The notes below the pieces were generated by a model. It saw only the letters and a program-made list of their open reading frames with translations. It was not told the origin of the DNA and did not search any database. From contig NC_021674.1 in the NCBI RefSeq assembly GCF_000247815.1, positions 25,794,331-25,858,330 on the forward strand: 64,000 nt of DNA, read 5' to 3'. This DNA comes from Ficedula albicollis (taxonomy: Eukaryota; Chordata; Aves; Passeriformes; Muscicapidae). This document shows positions 22,879-37,400 of the stretch, piece by piece (position 1 is the stretch's first letter; each line of letters opens with the position of its first letter). A program made the translations under genes and the position numbers.

Positions 22879-25800
22879 CCCCCAGTACTCAAGCTGCCAA
22901 AGATCAAAGGCTGCCAAAATTTGGGTTGCTAGCACCCAAAGCAGCTTCTGATGAACTGGTGAGCCCTTGCCACTTTCATGGGGTTTGTGGCACCCTTTAG
23001 GACACAGGCCATGATAAAGGAGCTCGGGCAGATTCTTGTTCGATTTTTCTGCAGTACTAAGTAACCTCAGAAACACTTGATGACTTCATTGCAGCCAGCT
23101 GTTACTGTATAAACAGTTATTTAGAATACTGTGTCCTGAAATACCCAGGTCTTGATCCAGGGAAATAGTGAGATACTATTGCTGTGCAACACCATATAAT
23201 CAAGGGAACTGCCCGGCAGGTGACAAGCACGGCGCCTCCTGGAGTCACATGGATCTAAATAGCCATCGCTAGAAAGCAGTGGAGAAGGGACTGCCAGCAC
23301 TTCTGCCCTCAGTGACTCCTGCTGGGCAGCTGGTCCTCCAGGATTCTCTCATGCAATCGGTTTTAGCTGATCATGTGGGCTTCAGTGGCATCTTTATGCT
23401 GGCAACTTATTTCCAAGAGCAATAGCAGCTATTCAGCCAGATCTGCAGACTAGTTGATGGCTCACCCTGCTAAAACTGGGTTCAGATCTCACCTAACCTG
23501 TACCCAAAAAATGAATGCCTGAAACCTTTGTATCAGCCCTGCCATCTGCCTCATTTGTGTTCCATGCCTTAGGAGAGAAATCTTTGTTCCCTTTTCATCG
23601 CTTTGACAGTTTTTCTGGATGAAAGAGCTCCAGGAAGAGTGGGATCACGCAAAAGTCACTCGTGCTGTACATGCAGCTGTCTGCAAACTCCCTGCACCTG
23701 TTTGCCCTCCCTATTTCTAGCCTGAAAAAATCCTAGGAATTCTTCATTAAGGGTTTTTTTCATTCATCAGCTATCTCCTGACAGCAGCCTAGATGACCAT
23801 CTGTCTCTCCAGAGGGAGAAGAGAGCTGGGTATTGTGTTTTTCTTTGTTCTGCTGTTCCCTGATCCACGGGCAGAGCTCTTTCTGAAGGTGTCCCCAGTT
23901 TCTGATCTGGGCCACTGTGTGCAGGCTGCTGCTCGGGTTCTTCTCTGCTCTTTCCGTGTGACACAGTGACCTACATACCTGTCCTTGCCGGGAATGGGCC
24001 ATATCCTGGCTTATCTGACCCTCCCTTTTCAAGGGTGATAAAGAGAGATCTTTAATTATCTGGTGGTTTCCACCCACCAGTCCCCAAGTTAAATGTGGTG
24101 CTGCCCTCCATCCTTGTTTGTTTTTATAAGAAACTGGCTAATGTCAAGGGTTTCCATCCAGGCATCTCTATGGAGTCTTAGATCGTAATCCATCCACAAT
24201 CGTAACTAATTGGATTTGTTTGTAGAAGAAAGCTGCCTGTGGTTTGACTTTCTGCAGAAGAGTTAACAAAAACCAAAACAAAAACCAAAACAAAAAATAA
24301 AACAACCACCAAAACAAAACAAAACAAAAAACTAAATTAAAAATAATTAGGGGTTGAGGAAGGGGTAGAAACAAATCACATAAATGAAGAAAAAGCAAAC
24401 TGCATCACAGCTTACCCTGTTGCATGATAGGTACAGGCATTGCTTAAACTTGCACTATAGGTTTTGCATGAATAAGAAAATCAGTGGCCTACATGATACC
24501 TAATATTCCTCTGCCCTTGTAGGTTAGTTATGCAGGGAATAAGTAGCATTGCTGCAATCAGACACACTAACTTATGCCTTATTTCTGCTTCTAGTACCAT
24601 TGCTCTAGTAAAACCGGGAATGTAAAATGCTTCTCTTGAGAACAGCTTGTAAGTGCTATCTTATTTTTGCAAGCAGCACTGATGAATTGGTAAACATAAA
24701 TAAAAACATAAGTAGCCAGGGAAACCCAGACTCAAGAGGGTAACTCATTTTAGACCCAAGAGTCAAACTCAGGGTAGCAATATACATATCCACTGACAGC
24801 TGAGGTACTGTGCCTATCGTACTGCTGGTACACAGGTGCTGCCTGCTGCTATCCCTGTGTCCTTGGCTATGGGACATCTGCTACAGCTGCCTAAATTAGG
24901 TTCAGATCACCAAAAAGCAAGCTTTAGCCAAAGAAACTGCACCCCTGTGAGCACTCCAACACTGCCTAAAATGCCACCACATCAAGAATGAAAAATACTG
25001 CATACAGCTCATTTAGCAAGGTCTGTAGTTCACATATGTTTTCTGTTTGTTGCCTCAACCTCCCCCCTGGCTGGAGGCGAGCAGTGGGTACCCAGCTGTG
25101 CCCAGTTATGGTCAGAGACAGGGAGGGGAAGGTTGGAGTTTAAAAACAGAGCAGAGGTCAGCTGTTTGCCTTGGCTTGGAGATAGGGCTCTGGTTTTGTG
25201 CTCTCTTTTGATTTTTTTTTTTTTTCCTTTTACCAATCCTGGAGGTTCTGAGACTGTTTCTAGCTTGTTCTACACTAATTCTGTACTGATGTTACATGAT
25301 TGACCCTTGTTTCATTAAGGTAAGGGAACTGTGAGCTCTGTTCCCTGTAACAGAAAGGGTCAGTCTGGGTTTGCTTCCTTCTGTCTCTGTTCCCCTTTTT
25401 GATGGATACCAGCGTCAGACACTGAGCCTCAGTGTAAACCAAGCCCTGCTGAGCATCAGAGACCTACTTGAAACCACGAAATTTAGGAGAGGGCTATAAT
25501 GATATCATCTTTTTGAGCTGTTTTTAGGAGTCTTGAAGAAGACTCTTTTTTAAACAAATTTTGATTTGATGGATTTAGGACCTCTGTGATTTATGGTGTC
25601 TATAAATACCATTTAAGCGCACAATAGAATTTTTAACATGCCTTTTTCAGGAGGGGGTGAGCCAGGGTTGCTGCCTCGCTCCTGCAGTGGCTTCCCTTGA
25701 CTGTGGGGTGACCCTCTGGGGTGGCATGTCCTTGGCACCAGGGTCATGTGGTTGGGGGGCTCCTGAACATCCCCTCCCCCCTTGTTTTGGCAAAGTTCTT

Positions 25801-26019
25801 GTCCAAGGAGCATGGTGGGCAACTGAGGTACACAGAGCTACTGGAGAGGCCATCAGGGAATTTCTGTGCTCAGAGGACAACTCCAAGTCATGGAGAAAAT
25901 AACCCAGAGAGCAGCACAAGCAAATGGGACAAGTGCCTTCAAGCAGATAGTCATGGGAGGCACAAAACAGGATAGAAATAGGGAGGAAGAGGTAAAATCT
26001 GCCCCCCCCCCATCCTCTG
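22879..26019. other. Intergenic sequence with A-rich low-complexity stretch
   Basis: No gene recognised. Positions about 24266-24335 are an A-rich run of CAAAA-type repeats. Short frames such as 25647-26057 (minus) and 25657-25902 (plus) overlap each other on opposite strands and are probably chance. Confidence 0.5.
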
Positions 26020-26799
26020 TGCCCCCTTCTCAGACATCTTGATGGTGCTATTAACAAGATTAATGTTTTTCTTGGGGAAGGAGGGGGAAAGCATTTGATA
26101 AGAATCTGATTGCTTGTTTCTATATTTAAGAAGGGAATTTTTTTTGATGCTGAAGTAGGAAAAAAATAGTGGTTTACTGTATTAAAATTGGCAAGTGCTT
26201 AGCGTAATCTAGTGATTAAAGCAGTCTTTTCCTAGTATGCTTGTAAATCATAAATTCCCACTGCAGAATGGCTCCTGTGGCATTTTGCCCATTAACCTTT
26301 ATGTGCTTTGATCTCTCTTTGACTCCAGAAGTTCAGGCTGTTCCCTGGCTTGTTTAGCTGTTGCTGTTAACAAAACACTTGCCATTTGAAATACACAGTG
26401 CTTAGCATCTGCCCCCTTCTCAGACATCTTGATGGTGCTATTAACAAGATTAATGTTTTTCTTGGGGAAGGAGGGGGAAAGCATTTGATAAGAATCTGAT
26501 TGCTTGTTTCTATATTTAAGAAGGGAATTTTTTTTGATGCTGAAGTAGGAAAAAAATAGTGGTTTACTGTATTAAAATTGGCAAGTGCTTAGCGTAATCT
26601 AGTGATTAAAGCAGTCTTTTCCTAGTATGCTTGTAAATCATAAATTCCCACTGCAGAATGGCTCCTGTGGCATTTTGCCCATTAACCTTTATGTGCTTTG
26701 ATCTCTCTTTGACTCCAGAAGTTCAGGCTGTTCCCTGGCTTGTTTAGCTGTTGCTGTTAACAAAACACTTGCCATTTGAAATACACAGTGCTTAGCATC
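26020..26799. repeat. 390-bp perfect tandem duplication
   Basis: Positions 26020-26409 and 26410-26799 appear identical with an offset of 390. The unit starts TGCCCCCTTCTCAGAC and ends CAGTGCTTAGCATC. No exon or mobile element is recognised inside. Because the unit is a multiple of three, the same minus-strand peptide (starting DAKHCVFQMASV) appears in two frames, which is not evidence of coding. Confidence 0.95.
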
Positions 26800-27872
26800 C
26801 GTGTATTTCTTAGCCTTCAGGTCTCTGAGCACATGCAATATTGATGCCTTGTGGATCATAGAAAAAACCTGACTCATTAGTGAGGAGATATTAAATAAAC
26901 ATCCCCCAAGAAAGCAAACAAGCTTAGCCATTACCAAGACTATTTTTCAGCCTGAGCTGCACTAGCAGAGGCATAGGAAATGAGAGCTTAGTGAGCTGGA
27001 GAGAGGAAAGAGGAATCATGCTATGTTCACGCGCAGCCAAGATGTGCATCCTCTACCTGCCTTGCAGACTGGCACAGCAGTCAGCACTGGGGTGCAGCTG
27101 GGAGGAGCAGGGACCTGCTCTGCCTCCTGTCCTGCCTTTCCCAGAGGCCACATGCTGAGGATGGGGCTGCAGAAAATATTCCTGATGTCTGGCAACAAGC
27201 AGGCATAAAGCACAGCCTTTCCTCAAGGCACTGCAACCATGATGGCTCATGTGTGCACAAGTCCATCCTCATTCCTCCTGGTCTCATCCAAGTTCTGTCT
27301 TTGGTTTACGCCTTTTCTTTTCTTCACCTTTTAAGAGTATAATGTATATTTACCTTTCTCCTTCCTTCCTATAGGCAGTTCTTAGGCCAGTGGCAGAAGC
27401 CACTACTTAAGATAAAAATACTTGGAGATCAAAAACTTACCACAAGCATTAAGTATTCTTAAATAGACTGGATATGTATTTTGCCAGCCACGTGACATGT
27501 ATTATTTATAACTAACGATTATCTGACAGTTAAGAAATATGAAAGGCAATTTGCTCCCCATGTTCAGGGACTCATGAGTTCACATGAGTCAATCTCAGTC
27601 TGAAGTCTAAAAAAGGTCACTTTGCAATCTGTAAGCAGCTTTAAAGCCTTCACAGGCCTTAAAGCATCAGGCTTAGCCAGTTGGGAAAAAACTCTTCTGG
27701 AACAAGGTAGCTCTGACAGCAGAGAGCTAGAAAAGGGAAAGAGCTGATGAGAGCCAGCTCCTGCTCTTGATGCAGGTAGAGGAGGAACAGCAGGTTTTCT
27801 AAAAGCAGTTCATACATGTCTGATCTGTTACTGCTTCAGCTAATAGTTCTCACACTTATTTATTTATTCCAG
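26800..27872. other. Non-coding sequence before exon-like segment
   Basis: No gene recognised. Overlapping short frames on both strands at 27016-27287 have no family match. Confidence 0.5.
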
Positions 27873-27943
27873 GTTCATCTTCACTTGATCAAATGGAAAG
27901 CATGACATTGCCTTATGGATACGTGAAACAGTCAGACCTGTGA
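27873..27943 (+). CDS. Possible alternative last exon of PLB1 (candidate)
   Basis: A strong acceptor (CACTTATTTATTTATTCCAG) precedes 27873. If it is spliced from the internal donor at 10315 in the last PLB1 exon, the codon CGT is rebuilt across the join. The frame then reads 22 residues (SSSLDQMESMTLPYG then YVKQSDL) to a TGA at 27941, replacing the normal tail residues after HQ. Alternatively the segment is an internal exon, since CCT/GTGAGT at 27940 is a fair donor. I see no AATAAA soon after. The in-frame fit, serine-rich start and tyrosine-containing tail make it worth noting, but with no homology it may be chance. Confidence 0.3.
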
Positions 27944-29712
27944 GTAGTCCTAGCTCCACAAAACCTTGTACTCTGTCCTGTCTGTCATTGTGGCCTACAT
28001 TTCCTGCTATTCAGCCACAAGCACCTGTTTGCAGCTGCTTTTCACTCAGCCAAAACATGCTACAGAAGTTATTTAAATTCGGGTTTTCTTTCTATCCAAA
28101 CCTCCAGTACCCACCCATGCAGAAAGGTGACAGCCCAGACATCTCCTGTAACACAGAAAATGCCAGAAACACATTGAGATGTCTCTCAACACACATTAAC
28201 TCCCTTTCCCTTCCCCATACTGAAAAGTGCAAGCATTTCACTTTTGTACAGAAGGTGCCTGAAAACACAGTGCCTCCCCAGGACCAGCTGCCCTGTGGAG
28301 AATGTGGGCAGACACCCCTTTGTTTGCAAACAATGCAAAAAGCTGCTATCTCCTGACTTCCCACAGCAGCAGCTCTCCACTTGCTTGTGTCTGAATTTAC
28401 GAAATAAGCTTCCTCTTGCTCCATTTGGGTTGAGGCAGCAGGACTGTGTCCATGAGATGCTCATGGAAAGATGAGCCCCCAGGCCAAGGCTGGGGTGAAT
28501 GGGAAGTCATGGGGGCAAAGCTGGAGGCAGATCAGTCTCCCTGGATCTCACTTGGATCCAGGGTGACAAAGCTCATCCCTGCTCATTTGATATGACCACC
28601 TTGGCTTATACATCTCCCACTAGTTCCCTTCAAGTGGAGTTTTCCCCTTGCTGCCTTGCATATATGAGATGATTTGGGACAAAACACCTCCCTCCTGGCT
28701 GCCCATCCTTCCTTTAAATGTCTTGCCTGGTTGCAAAGCTGGTGCCAGCTGTCAGCATTGTACTGTGACTAATGTTCATTTTCTTGCACAATAGAATGCT
28801 CAGCTTCTTATTACCTACCTTTGGCCTTTCTGCCATCTTCTCATTTTCCCATTTCTTTCATACATCCATTGCAAGAGATTAGCTCTCAGAAGTAGGAATT
28901 GCTAGTCTGGTTTCCTCAGGAAATAGGGCGATCGTGTTCTGTACACCCTCAGGTAACTGTTGAACACACCAATTGATTTAATTTGGCTGCTGGAGAGTGG
29001 GCTCAAAGCTAATTGAATTCCTGCAGGTTTTGTGCAAGCAGGCAGCCAGCTTGCAGGAGCAGAGAGGAACCCTGGAGTCACATGCCAGAAAGAAAAGTAG
29101 CAGAAACATTTCATCTTAGTAGATACCAAAAAGTTCATAAGGGAGATACAGTAGTTAGGCACCAAAAAAAGTTCCTCAGTTTGTACCTCCAAATAATCAT
29201 GAGAGACAAACCCAGAAGAAACCTGGACTCTTCTAGTGTTTATTAAGTTCCTTTTAGGTTGGTTGCACTGTGATTGGGGCAATAGTTTTAGATCCCTGAA
29301 CGGGATTTTTAATGTGTTACTATAGACCACGAAAAAACTAACTGTAATCATACTGATAAAGGCAGACAAAGGAAATGTAATCCCCAAAGGTTCATCTGGC
29401 AACTGCAGGGCACAAAATCTCACCCCATAATTTTGGGGGGTTTTTTGCTGGCAGGGGATCCTCAGCACTCACCCACTCCATTCGCTTTCCATGGACAACC
29501 TTAAAATTAGTCAGATGGTGTGTAGACATGTGTAATCCCACAAGAAATGAGCTGGCTTGGAAATGGCAAGTGCAGCATCTAAACCTGGCTCCAGGTTTCC
29601 AGCTCCTGACTGCTTACACAGCAGAGGTGGTAAGGACAGCACTGAAATCAGTGTGATGTTTTGTATGGTGACACATGCCTGTCCAGAAGTCGACAAAAGG
29701 GAGGATTTAACC
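27944..29712. other. Intergenic sequence, nothing recognised
   Basis: No gene, RNA or element identified. The 188-codon minus-strand frame at 28902-29468 and the 138-codon plus-strand frame at 27940-28356 match no known family and overlap others. Confidence 0.5.
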
Positions 29713-30570
<858 letters not shown>

Positions 30571-33500
30571 TAAAAAGGCATTTTTCCATTGTTAGACAAT
30601 TCCATAAAAAATGAAAAGGAATAAAAATGAAAAGGCTTGTGCAGCAGTTTGGCTGACAGGTTTCATGCAGTAGTGCCGTGTTACAGAGATAAACATCAGT
30701 GCTTAGCTTACAGATTGTCTCAACACCTGGAAGGCTGTTATAGAGACAGGTTTAATAATTAATTGCTATTTCTCTGAGACAATGTACCCTGGATCTCTTA
30801 AGGTGCATATTGCACACCAGGTAACAGGAGGAGTAGGCAAAAGAGACAAAAGCATTAGAAAAGATAAAAAGACTGAGATCAAATGACATTATTCCCCGTG
30901 TCATGGTGGAAATGGGTCTGTACTCAGCTGATCTTGCATAGAGGTTACCTGGAGGTGTTTTGATATACTTGAGGTCAAAATACTTGTATTCCAAAGTTGC
31001 TTTTAAGTAAATTATTCTCATACAGCTGGTGGCAGGAAAGAAGATGGAAACAGTTAAATTCCTTGATATGACTGTGTTTGGTTTATATCATGTCACCATG
31101 CACATATTGAGGAGTCGTTTTATAACCAGAAAAATATGATACCTGGAAATGTTGTTGAAAGGTCCCTACAGGATATGTTTTCTGTATGTAGTATATATTT
31201 TTCTCATCTATGTTTAGCAGTACATTTTTCTGTGCAAGCTATAAACCTAGCGAAATTGAATGCTACAGTGAAAGGAGAAATATGAAAAAATATTAATCTG
31301 CTGGGCTCCTTAATGACCATGACCCAAACCACAAACCTGGACTGTATTCTGACAGCAGAGGAGCACTAACACTCATTTCTGTCTGTGCTTCAGGCACCTC
31401 CCCAAGTCAGTTGCCATCACTTACCATGTCCTGGGGGCCCGTGTGTTAATATAAGGGTGCTGAGAACAAAAGTAATGGCAGCTGATGGCACAGAGCTGCA
31501 TGTTCTGGTAGCAGTGACACTCCAGTACAGAGGGTAATCTTATCACACAAGCTTATTTGACCAAATGTGTATGTTTACTGATGTGAACATTCTCATCTTA
31601 ATGAAATGAGGGAAATTATGATCACATCTAAGATATCTACAAGGACAGGACTAACTGCTGATGCCTGCTGTGCTGGGTTAGGCTGCCAGTGAGCAGCGTG
31701 TCTTTTGTCATTGAGCAAATCCTGTTTGGATTTGGGCAAGACGCAAATCCTCTCTCCCCAGGTTTTTATTGCTGAGGAGAATCTTGATTTCAGTGAGTCA
31801 GATAGTGTTCTTTTGTGAACATGTCGGCTCAGATTGCTATGAAAAATATGCTTCCCTATGAATCGAAGCTGGCTCTCAAGCTTCTTTGGTAAGCACAGTG
31901 CACAAACTGAAATAGTAATCATGAATCTGTGTAGCTAAACTACTTGTACAGATGGGTCTGATGCTGTTGTTGCATTTTCCCATTGCTACTGCAAAAGGGA
32001 GGAACTCTTGAGCTGGAACAGGGGTTTAAAAGAGGAAATTATTTGGGTTTGCAACGGCCTCTCTAAGATACGGTTGCTGAGGAAAAGCTCTGTTGGCAAA
32101 CTTCCTCCTGGTTTGTGTCCAGATCCTCAAAGTATAAGTCATCCTAAGCCAATTGAAGAGTACTTTTATACTACCTGAGTTCTTGCCCTGTGTTTTATCA
32201 TAATTTCTGGTAGTTTTCATCTACTAATTGCAAAGAAAAGCTATCCTAGGCCGAAACACAGCATTTATCAAACAAGTTTATAAATCTGTTTTCATAAGAC
32301 TTTTGAACTAATTCATTTTACCTGGCATAGAGATTTTAAAATATGTAATGGCAAGTTGTATGTGAAGAAGCAGTAGAAGCAGGATTGAAGTGTGTTTAGA
32401 GATGAGGGAGTCACTCTCTTGGTTTTGAAAAGCAGCAAATAAGTTGTGGGATTTCATAATGTCTGAGGTTTTAAGCAAGTTCTGGAATGTGCAATTATGA
32501 AAATGAAAATGCAATGAAAATTTGTAAAAATGGAACCGTTTAAATTTTGGTTCCATCTCAATAAACAGATTTTTTCTATCTCTCCCTTAGCTAAAAGGGC
32601 TGGCACTCTTACTACCCACCACTATTCTAGCACTAGTGATAACATTCAGCATTTGCTGAGTACATATTTCCCCTGTTGGAAAAATATTAGCTCATTAAAT
32701 CTTCTAGTATTTCTGCAGTAAGAGCAACCATTAGAATTGGCTTTACTTTATGGGCAAGAATAAGGGAGAATGGAGAGTTTAAGTGACCTAACCATGGCAA
32801 ACTAGTGGCAAAATCTAGACGGTGCTCTTGATTTCTGTATATCCTCTAACGACTCATGAAAATTACATTCCTTACTCATTCAGCTGAATAGCTGAATAAT
32901 CTTGAGTTTTCTCTCTAAAAAAAAATGGAGGACTGGTGTGGACTTGGATCTCATAGGCAGTGAGATTTCAAGCTTCTAAACCAGATTTTTTTTCATTAAA
33001 ACTCCTTGACACTAACTGTGAGACACTGGAAGAATGTTAAGGCTGCTGAGTTTTCATGTCTAACTTTGCTAACTCTTGAATGCAGTAGTAGATCCACAGC
33101 AGAAGGAGTTCTGGGTCTTTGCACATCAGTGTTTGTAAAGCACATCCTTCCTGATGGAGCAGTGGGGGCAGTCACACACAGTGTGTGTGCTGTGCTGAGA
33201 GGTGCTCACAGCATGGGAAGGGGAGTATGGACCTCCTCAGTCCTGGCAAACCTACCCCTCTACACTGAGCCTCATGGGTGGGAGGGCTTAGGGCAAACCA
33301 GCTTTGTGTTCATTCACAGCCCTCACCATTCATACCGGACTTGTGATGTACATGTGCCTGGGAGGTGGCTTTCAGTAGGTGCCAGACTCAAAGCAAAGGC
33401 TGGATTGGATTTTCTGTGTTGTCACTCATCTGACTCAGCCATTGGCACTGACTGCACATCTCCCTTGTCTAAATCACAGCTGCCCTGTGGGCTCCTCCTT

Positions 33501-34144
33501 GCATCCTGAAACAACTGGTGACTACATTAAAACAAAAGCTGCTTCAAAGTGTGGGGGCAACCTTTTCCAGCTACCCAGCTTAATGCTTTCTGTGAAACAT
33601 GAACTTTCAAAGTTTGATTGCCACTCCAAGGCCATCTACATTGCACATCAAGGCCGTGCAATGATTCACTTTTTACTCAGTTGTTACTGATAATAAAGGA
33701 CCCTCTTTAGAATTTCACTTCCTCTTTGGAGTTTTCTAGGAACTGGAGGTTGGGTGAATATTTTATTGGGACACTAAATTCTAAAGGAAAGACTATGCCA
33801 TTGCTCAACAAAACTGCTTTCTGAGATGACAGCACAATAAATTACAGGTGTACAGAAAATTCCTAAATGCAATCAGCTGACTCATGGTGCTGGGTGGATG
33901 GAATAAGAGCTGTGGCAAAGGGCTGCGTCAGTGAAGTCATGTGGAAGTTTTACTACTGCCTTAAGTCAGCACTGGGTGATCTACTTTTGAAGAAAGTTGA
34001 AACTAAAAGCTCACAATGAAAAAAATTCTTTTGTCAAAGGCAGCTACTCTGTGTGGTTTCCACAAAGAACTCCTCCAATCTACTGTATCTAAAAAAGTTT
34101 ACCTTGCAGGATAAAGCCATTAACCTGTTAAGATTTTCATTGTT
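30571..34144. other. Intergenic sequence, nothing recognised
   Basis: AT-rich DNA. Frames such as 31593-31922 (minus) and 33006-33509 (plus, 167 codons) have no recognisable domain or splice context. No RNA gene or confident repeat was seen. Confidence 0.5.
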
Positions 34145-34414
34145 TTAGTGATAGGACAAGGGGGAATGGCTTTAAACTGAAAGAGGGCAGATTTAGATTA
34201 GATTTTAGAAAGAAACTATTTACTGTGAGGGTGAGGAGGCACTGGAACAAGTTGCCCAGAGAAGCTATGGATGCCCAACCCCTGAAGTGTTCAAAGTAGG
34301 GTTGGATGAGGCTCTGAGCAACTTGGTTTAGTGCAAAGTGTCCCTGCCCATGGCAGGGGGTCTGGAACTTAATGATCTTTAAGGTCCCTCCCAAACCAAA
34401 CCATTCTGTGATTC
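34145..34414 (+). mobile_element. CR1 LINE 3' fragment
   Basis: Plus-strand CR1 tail in the canonical order: AGTGATAGGACAAGGGG, CACTGGAACAAGTTGCCC, TGCCCATGGCAGGGGG, ATGATCTTTAAGGTCCC and the terminal CCATTCTGTGATTC. It is about 270 bp, 5'-truncated and moderately diverged from consensus. CR1 is the dominant LINE of birds and supports an avian source. Confidence 0.9.
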
Positions 34415-37400
34415 AGACTTGACTAACACTCAGTATCTGAGGCTTCAAAGAAAAGCAAGGAAAAAGGTTTTTAAAAAGCCAAAAAAAAGATAGCACAAGA
34501 GATCCCAAACGTTGCTACTTATGTAATGATAGGGACAGGAAAATTCTGTTCTGACCCTTGATTTTCTGCTTCCATCTTGAAGATTTGCTTTTCCCTACAT
34601 TTGTGACCAAAATGCATGCATTCTTGCATAATAAAATCATGTAGCCTCTTCTATTGCTTTTCAGTGCCCTGTACCCCAGCAGCCATGTATTGATGGTGTA
34701 TTTCATCAGGGATGCAATGGGGGTTGTAAACTGCTAGGCTTGGGAGCTGCTTCATGGAAGAGGGAGCAGGAGCTGGAGAAAGTAATTACATTATGTCCTG
34801 CTGCATTTATCCCTTGTCATACATTAATTCATGGATGTTAAGTCCAGCAGGGACTGTTATGATCATCTACACTGAACTTCTGCTTATGTTGTATAATTTA
34901 ACCTTTTTTCCTGCATTGGACCAAACAACCTGTGACTGCACGAGTATGTATTTTTAGAAACACAATCCTAATTTAATCATTTCATATCATCAAGAATTCT
35001 GGGAAAAAAAAAGACAAACCAAACAGCTTTGGAAAGCTATTAATGGGATTTTACTAAATGTAACCAGGTGATAATTAGTGTGCCCAAGGTGATGATACAA
35101 GTTGTTAGCTAAGTCCAGGGAACAGAACCAGGTGAGCACACTCCCAGCCTGTGCCATCAGTATGAAAAAATTCTTCCACTCCAACAATTTCAAATCAAAT
35201 TTAAATAGACATTTTCTTAAACCATTGGGTGTAAATTTCATTAAGTGCTCCTGTACGTGAGGCTTCACTGTGGGGTCTCTCACTGTTCTGGACTGTGTTC
35301 TAAGGTGAAAAGATGTTCTTTAGAGAACTGGCAGCCAATGTAAGACTAGGGTTCAGAAATGCTTAACTGGTTTTGTTGTCCTTTAGGTGGCTGAACAATT
35401 AAGTAGCTGTGCTGCATTTTGGATGTGAAGAGGCAGGGGATGCAGCTGCTGGCTTCTAGGCTTGACCCCCTAGCTTGTATTATTTATACTTTTGAAAGGA
35501 TTAACCATCATAAGGCCAGCTGAATGCAGGGCAGGTACTGATCAGTAAACAGAAATCTATTGGAACTCTTAATCAAGCAGATTTCCACTGTTTCTTAAGC
35601 AAATGAATAATAATTTAGCTCATTGTGCTTTCTAATCAAATGTAAACAGACAGACATACTCCTCTCTGTCCTTTTAAGGGGATATAGTGTGTGTTCTTAA
35701 GAATTTGGGCCACAGGTTTTGAAGAGAAAATCTGCTTAGTGGCCTAGATATTCATAAAGCTGCTAGCAAATACAAAGAGAGAGGGATGAATGACAGATGT
35801 GCAGATGCAGTTAGGAGGAATTGTTACAGGCATGAGGGTTGTTTGTCACTGAGTGTGCTCCCCTTTCATTTCAAGGGGACTGAATGCATTTATTCTGAAG
35901 TCCAAGTAACAAGTGTTACAGGGGGAAGGTCCTTGATACCAAAACTAATAAGAAAAGGAAGGGGGAAGGAAAGCAAGAAAGAGGTATCATAGTCTCTATG
36001 TATTTGTTATAGTCCTAGTTTGAGAACCACTGAGCTGGAGCTTCCCTAACCCTGCCAGTAAGGTCTCCTTGACAAAGCTACAGAAGCAGCCAACCATGTT
36101 ATGGTTCTGGGCACTTAGTTTCTCAGACATGGAGGCAGTTGTGGTGTCTTAAGGCAGGTATAGTATTCTAGCAATTTAACAAACCAATCAACCAAAAAAC
36201 CCCACCACAACCTAAAGCAAACTAACAAAAACCCAGTCAACCAAAAATAAAAAATCCAAAACAAAAAACAAAACAAAAAAAGAAAATAAAAAAAACTCAA
36301 AGAAACTCCCCAAAAGCCTCAAACAACTGAATTTATGATTTTACTAATTTAATTATTGCTTAAAAGTCTTTGGCCAAAGCACCAGCTGAGACACTCATTT
36401 TAAACCCCAAATGTTTTTCACACTTCTAGGTTTGAGGCTAGACTAGCCCACCATCTTTTATATATGGGCAAGGTTCTTTAATTAATTTTCTTAACCTGAC
36501 TGTTGCCAACATTGAAATATGTATTATTTCTTTATGCCAGCTTCATCTTCTGGTAGTGATACTGGCATAGTGTTTTCACAGTCTTTGAGTGTTTACTGCA
36601 GAGAAATCTGTTCTCAACCTTTTTTTTCTCCTTCTTGGTTTCTTTATGGTTACTTATTAGGTTAAATCAGAAGAGAAAAAACCTTTCCCATACTTAGTGG
36701 GCTTTGATGAGCCATAAATTTAGACTCAATTCATGCTTTCAATGTACTGGGAGTGAGTACTGATATGGGCAAGAGACTATGAGCCACATGTTTCCTTTAC
36801 CTGGATTAATAGCGATAGTAACGTAGAGAACACTACTGAAAAAATAAGCATTCTTAAAAGTAAGCCAGCATGCAAAATGCATGTATCTCTATAAAATAAC
36901 TCAGTCATAACAGGCAGTATGAAATGGGTTTTTTTTTTTCAGACTGCCTCCAGAACAAAGAATTCATTGTATTTATCTGATTACAATTCTCTCCAGTAGC
37001 AAGTAATTTATTGTATTGTAAATCTAGCAACCTACCAGCAGTGAAAGCCTATGCTCAGAGGAGCCCAGCTTTCCAAAGGACTAAAAAGCTGAGCTGGCAT
37101 GCTAGTTCTGACTAGGGTAGAGTATTGGCCTTCCTTGGAATTAGACCATATGATCAAATTTTATCATTGCCTCATCTGATGAAGCAATATATAGCACAAA
37201 GATTGTTAAGTGAGTATATTTAGTAATTTGACAAGCTGCAAATGTATTGTAGGATTTGATCCAAACCTCACTGTAGCCCATGGAGAGGAATGATTTCTCA
37301 AACATAGTTTGAATGAGAGAGGGAGAATAAAAACAGTGGAGAACTCTAGGAAAAGAAGAGCAAAGCAAAAAAAAGCAGAATAAAGTCATGGGCTAACCAG

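Noticed and set aside
33006..33509. 167-codon plus-strand frame
   Set aside because: No family match or exon signals; overlapped by another frame at 33379.
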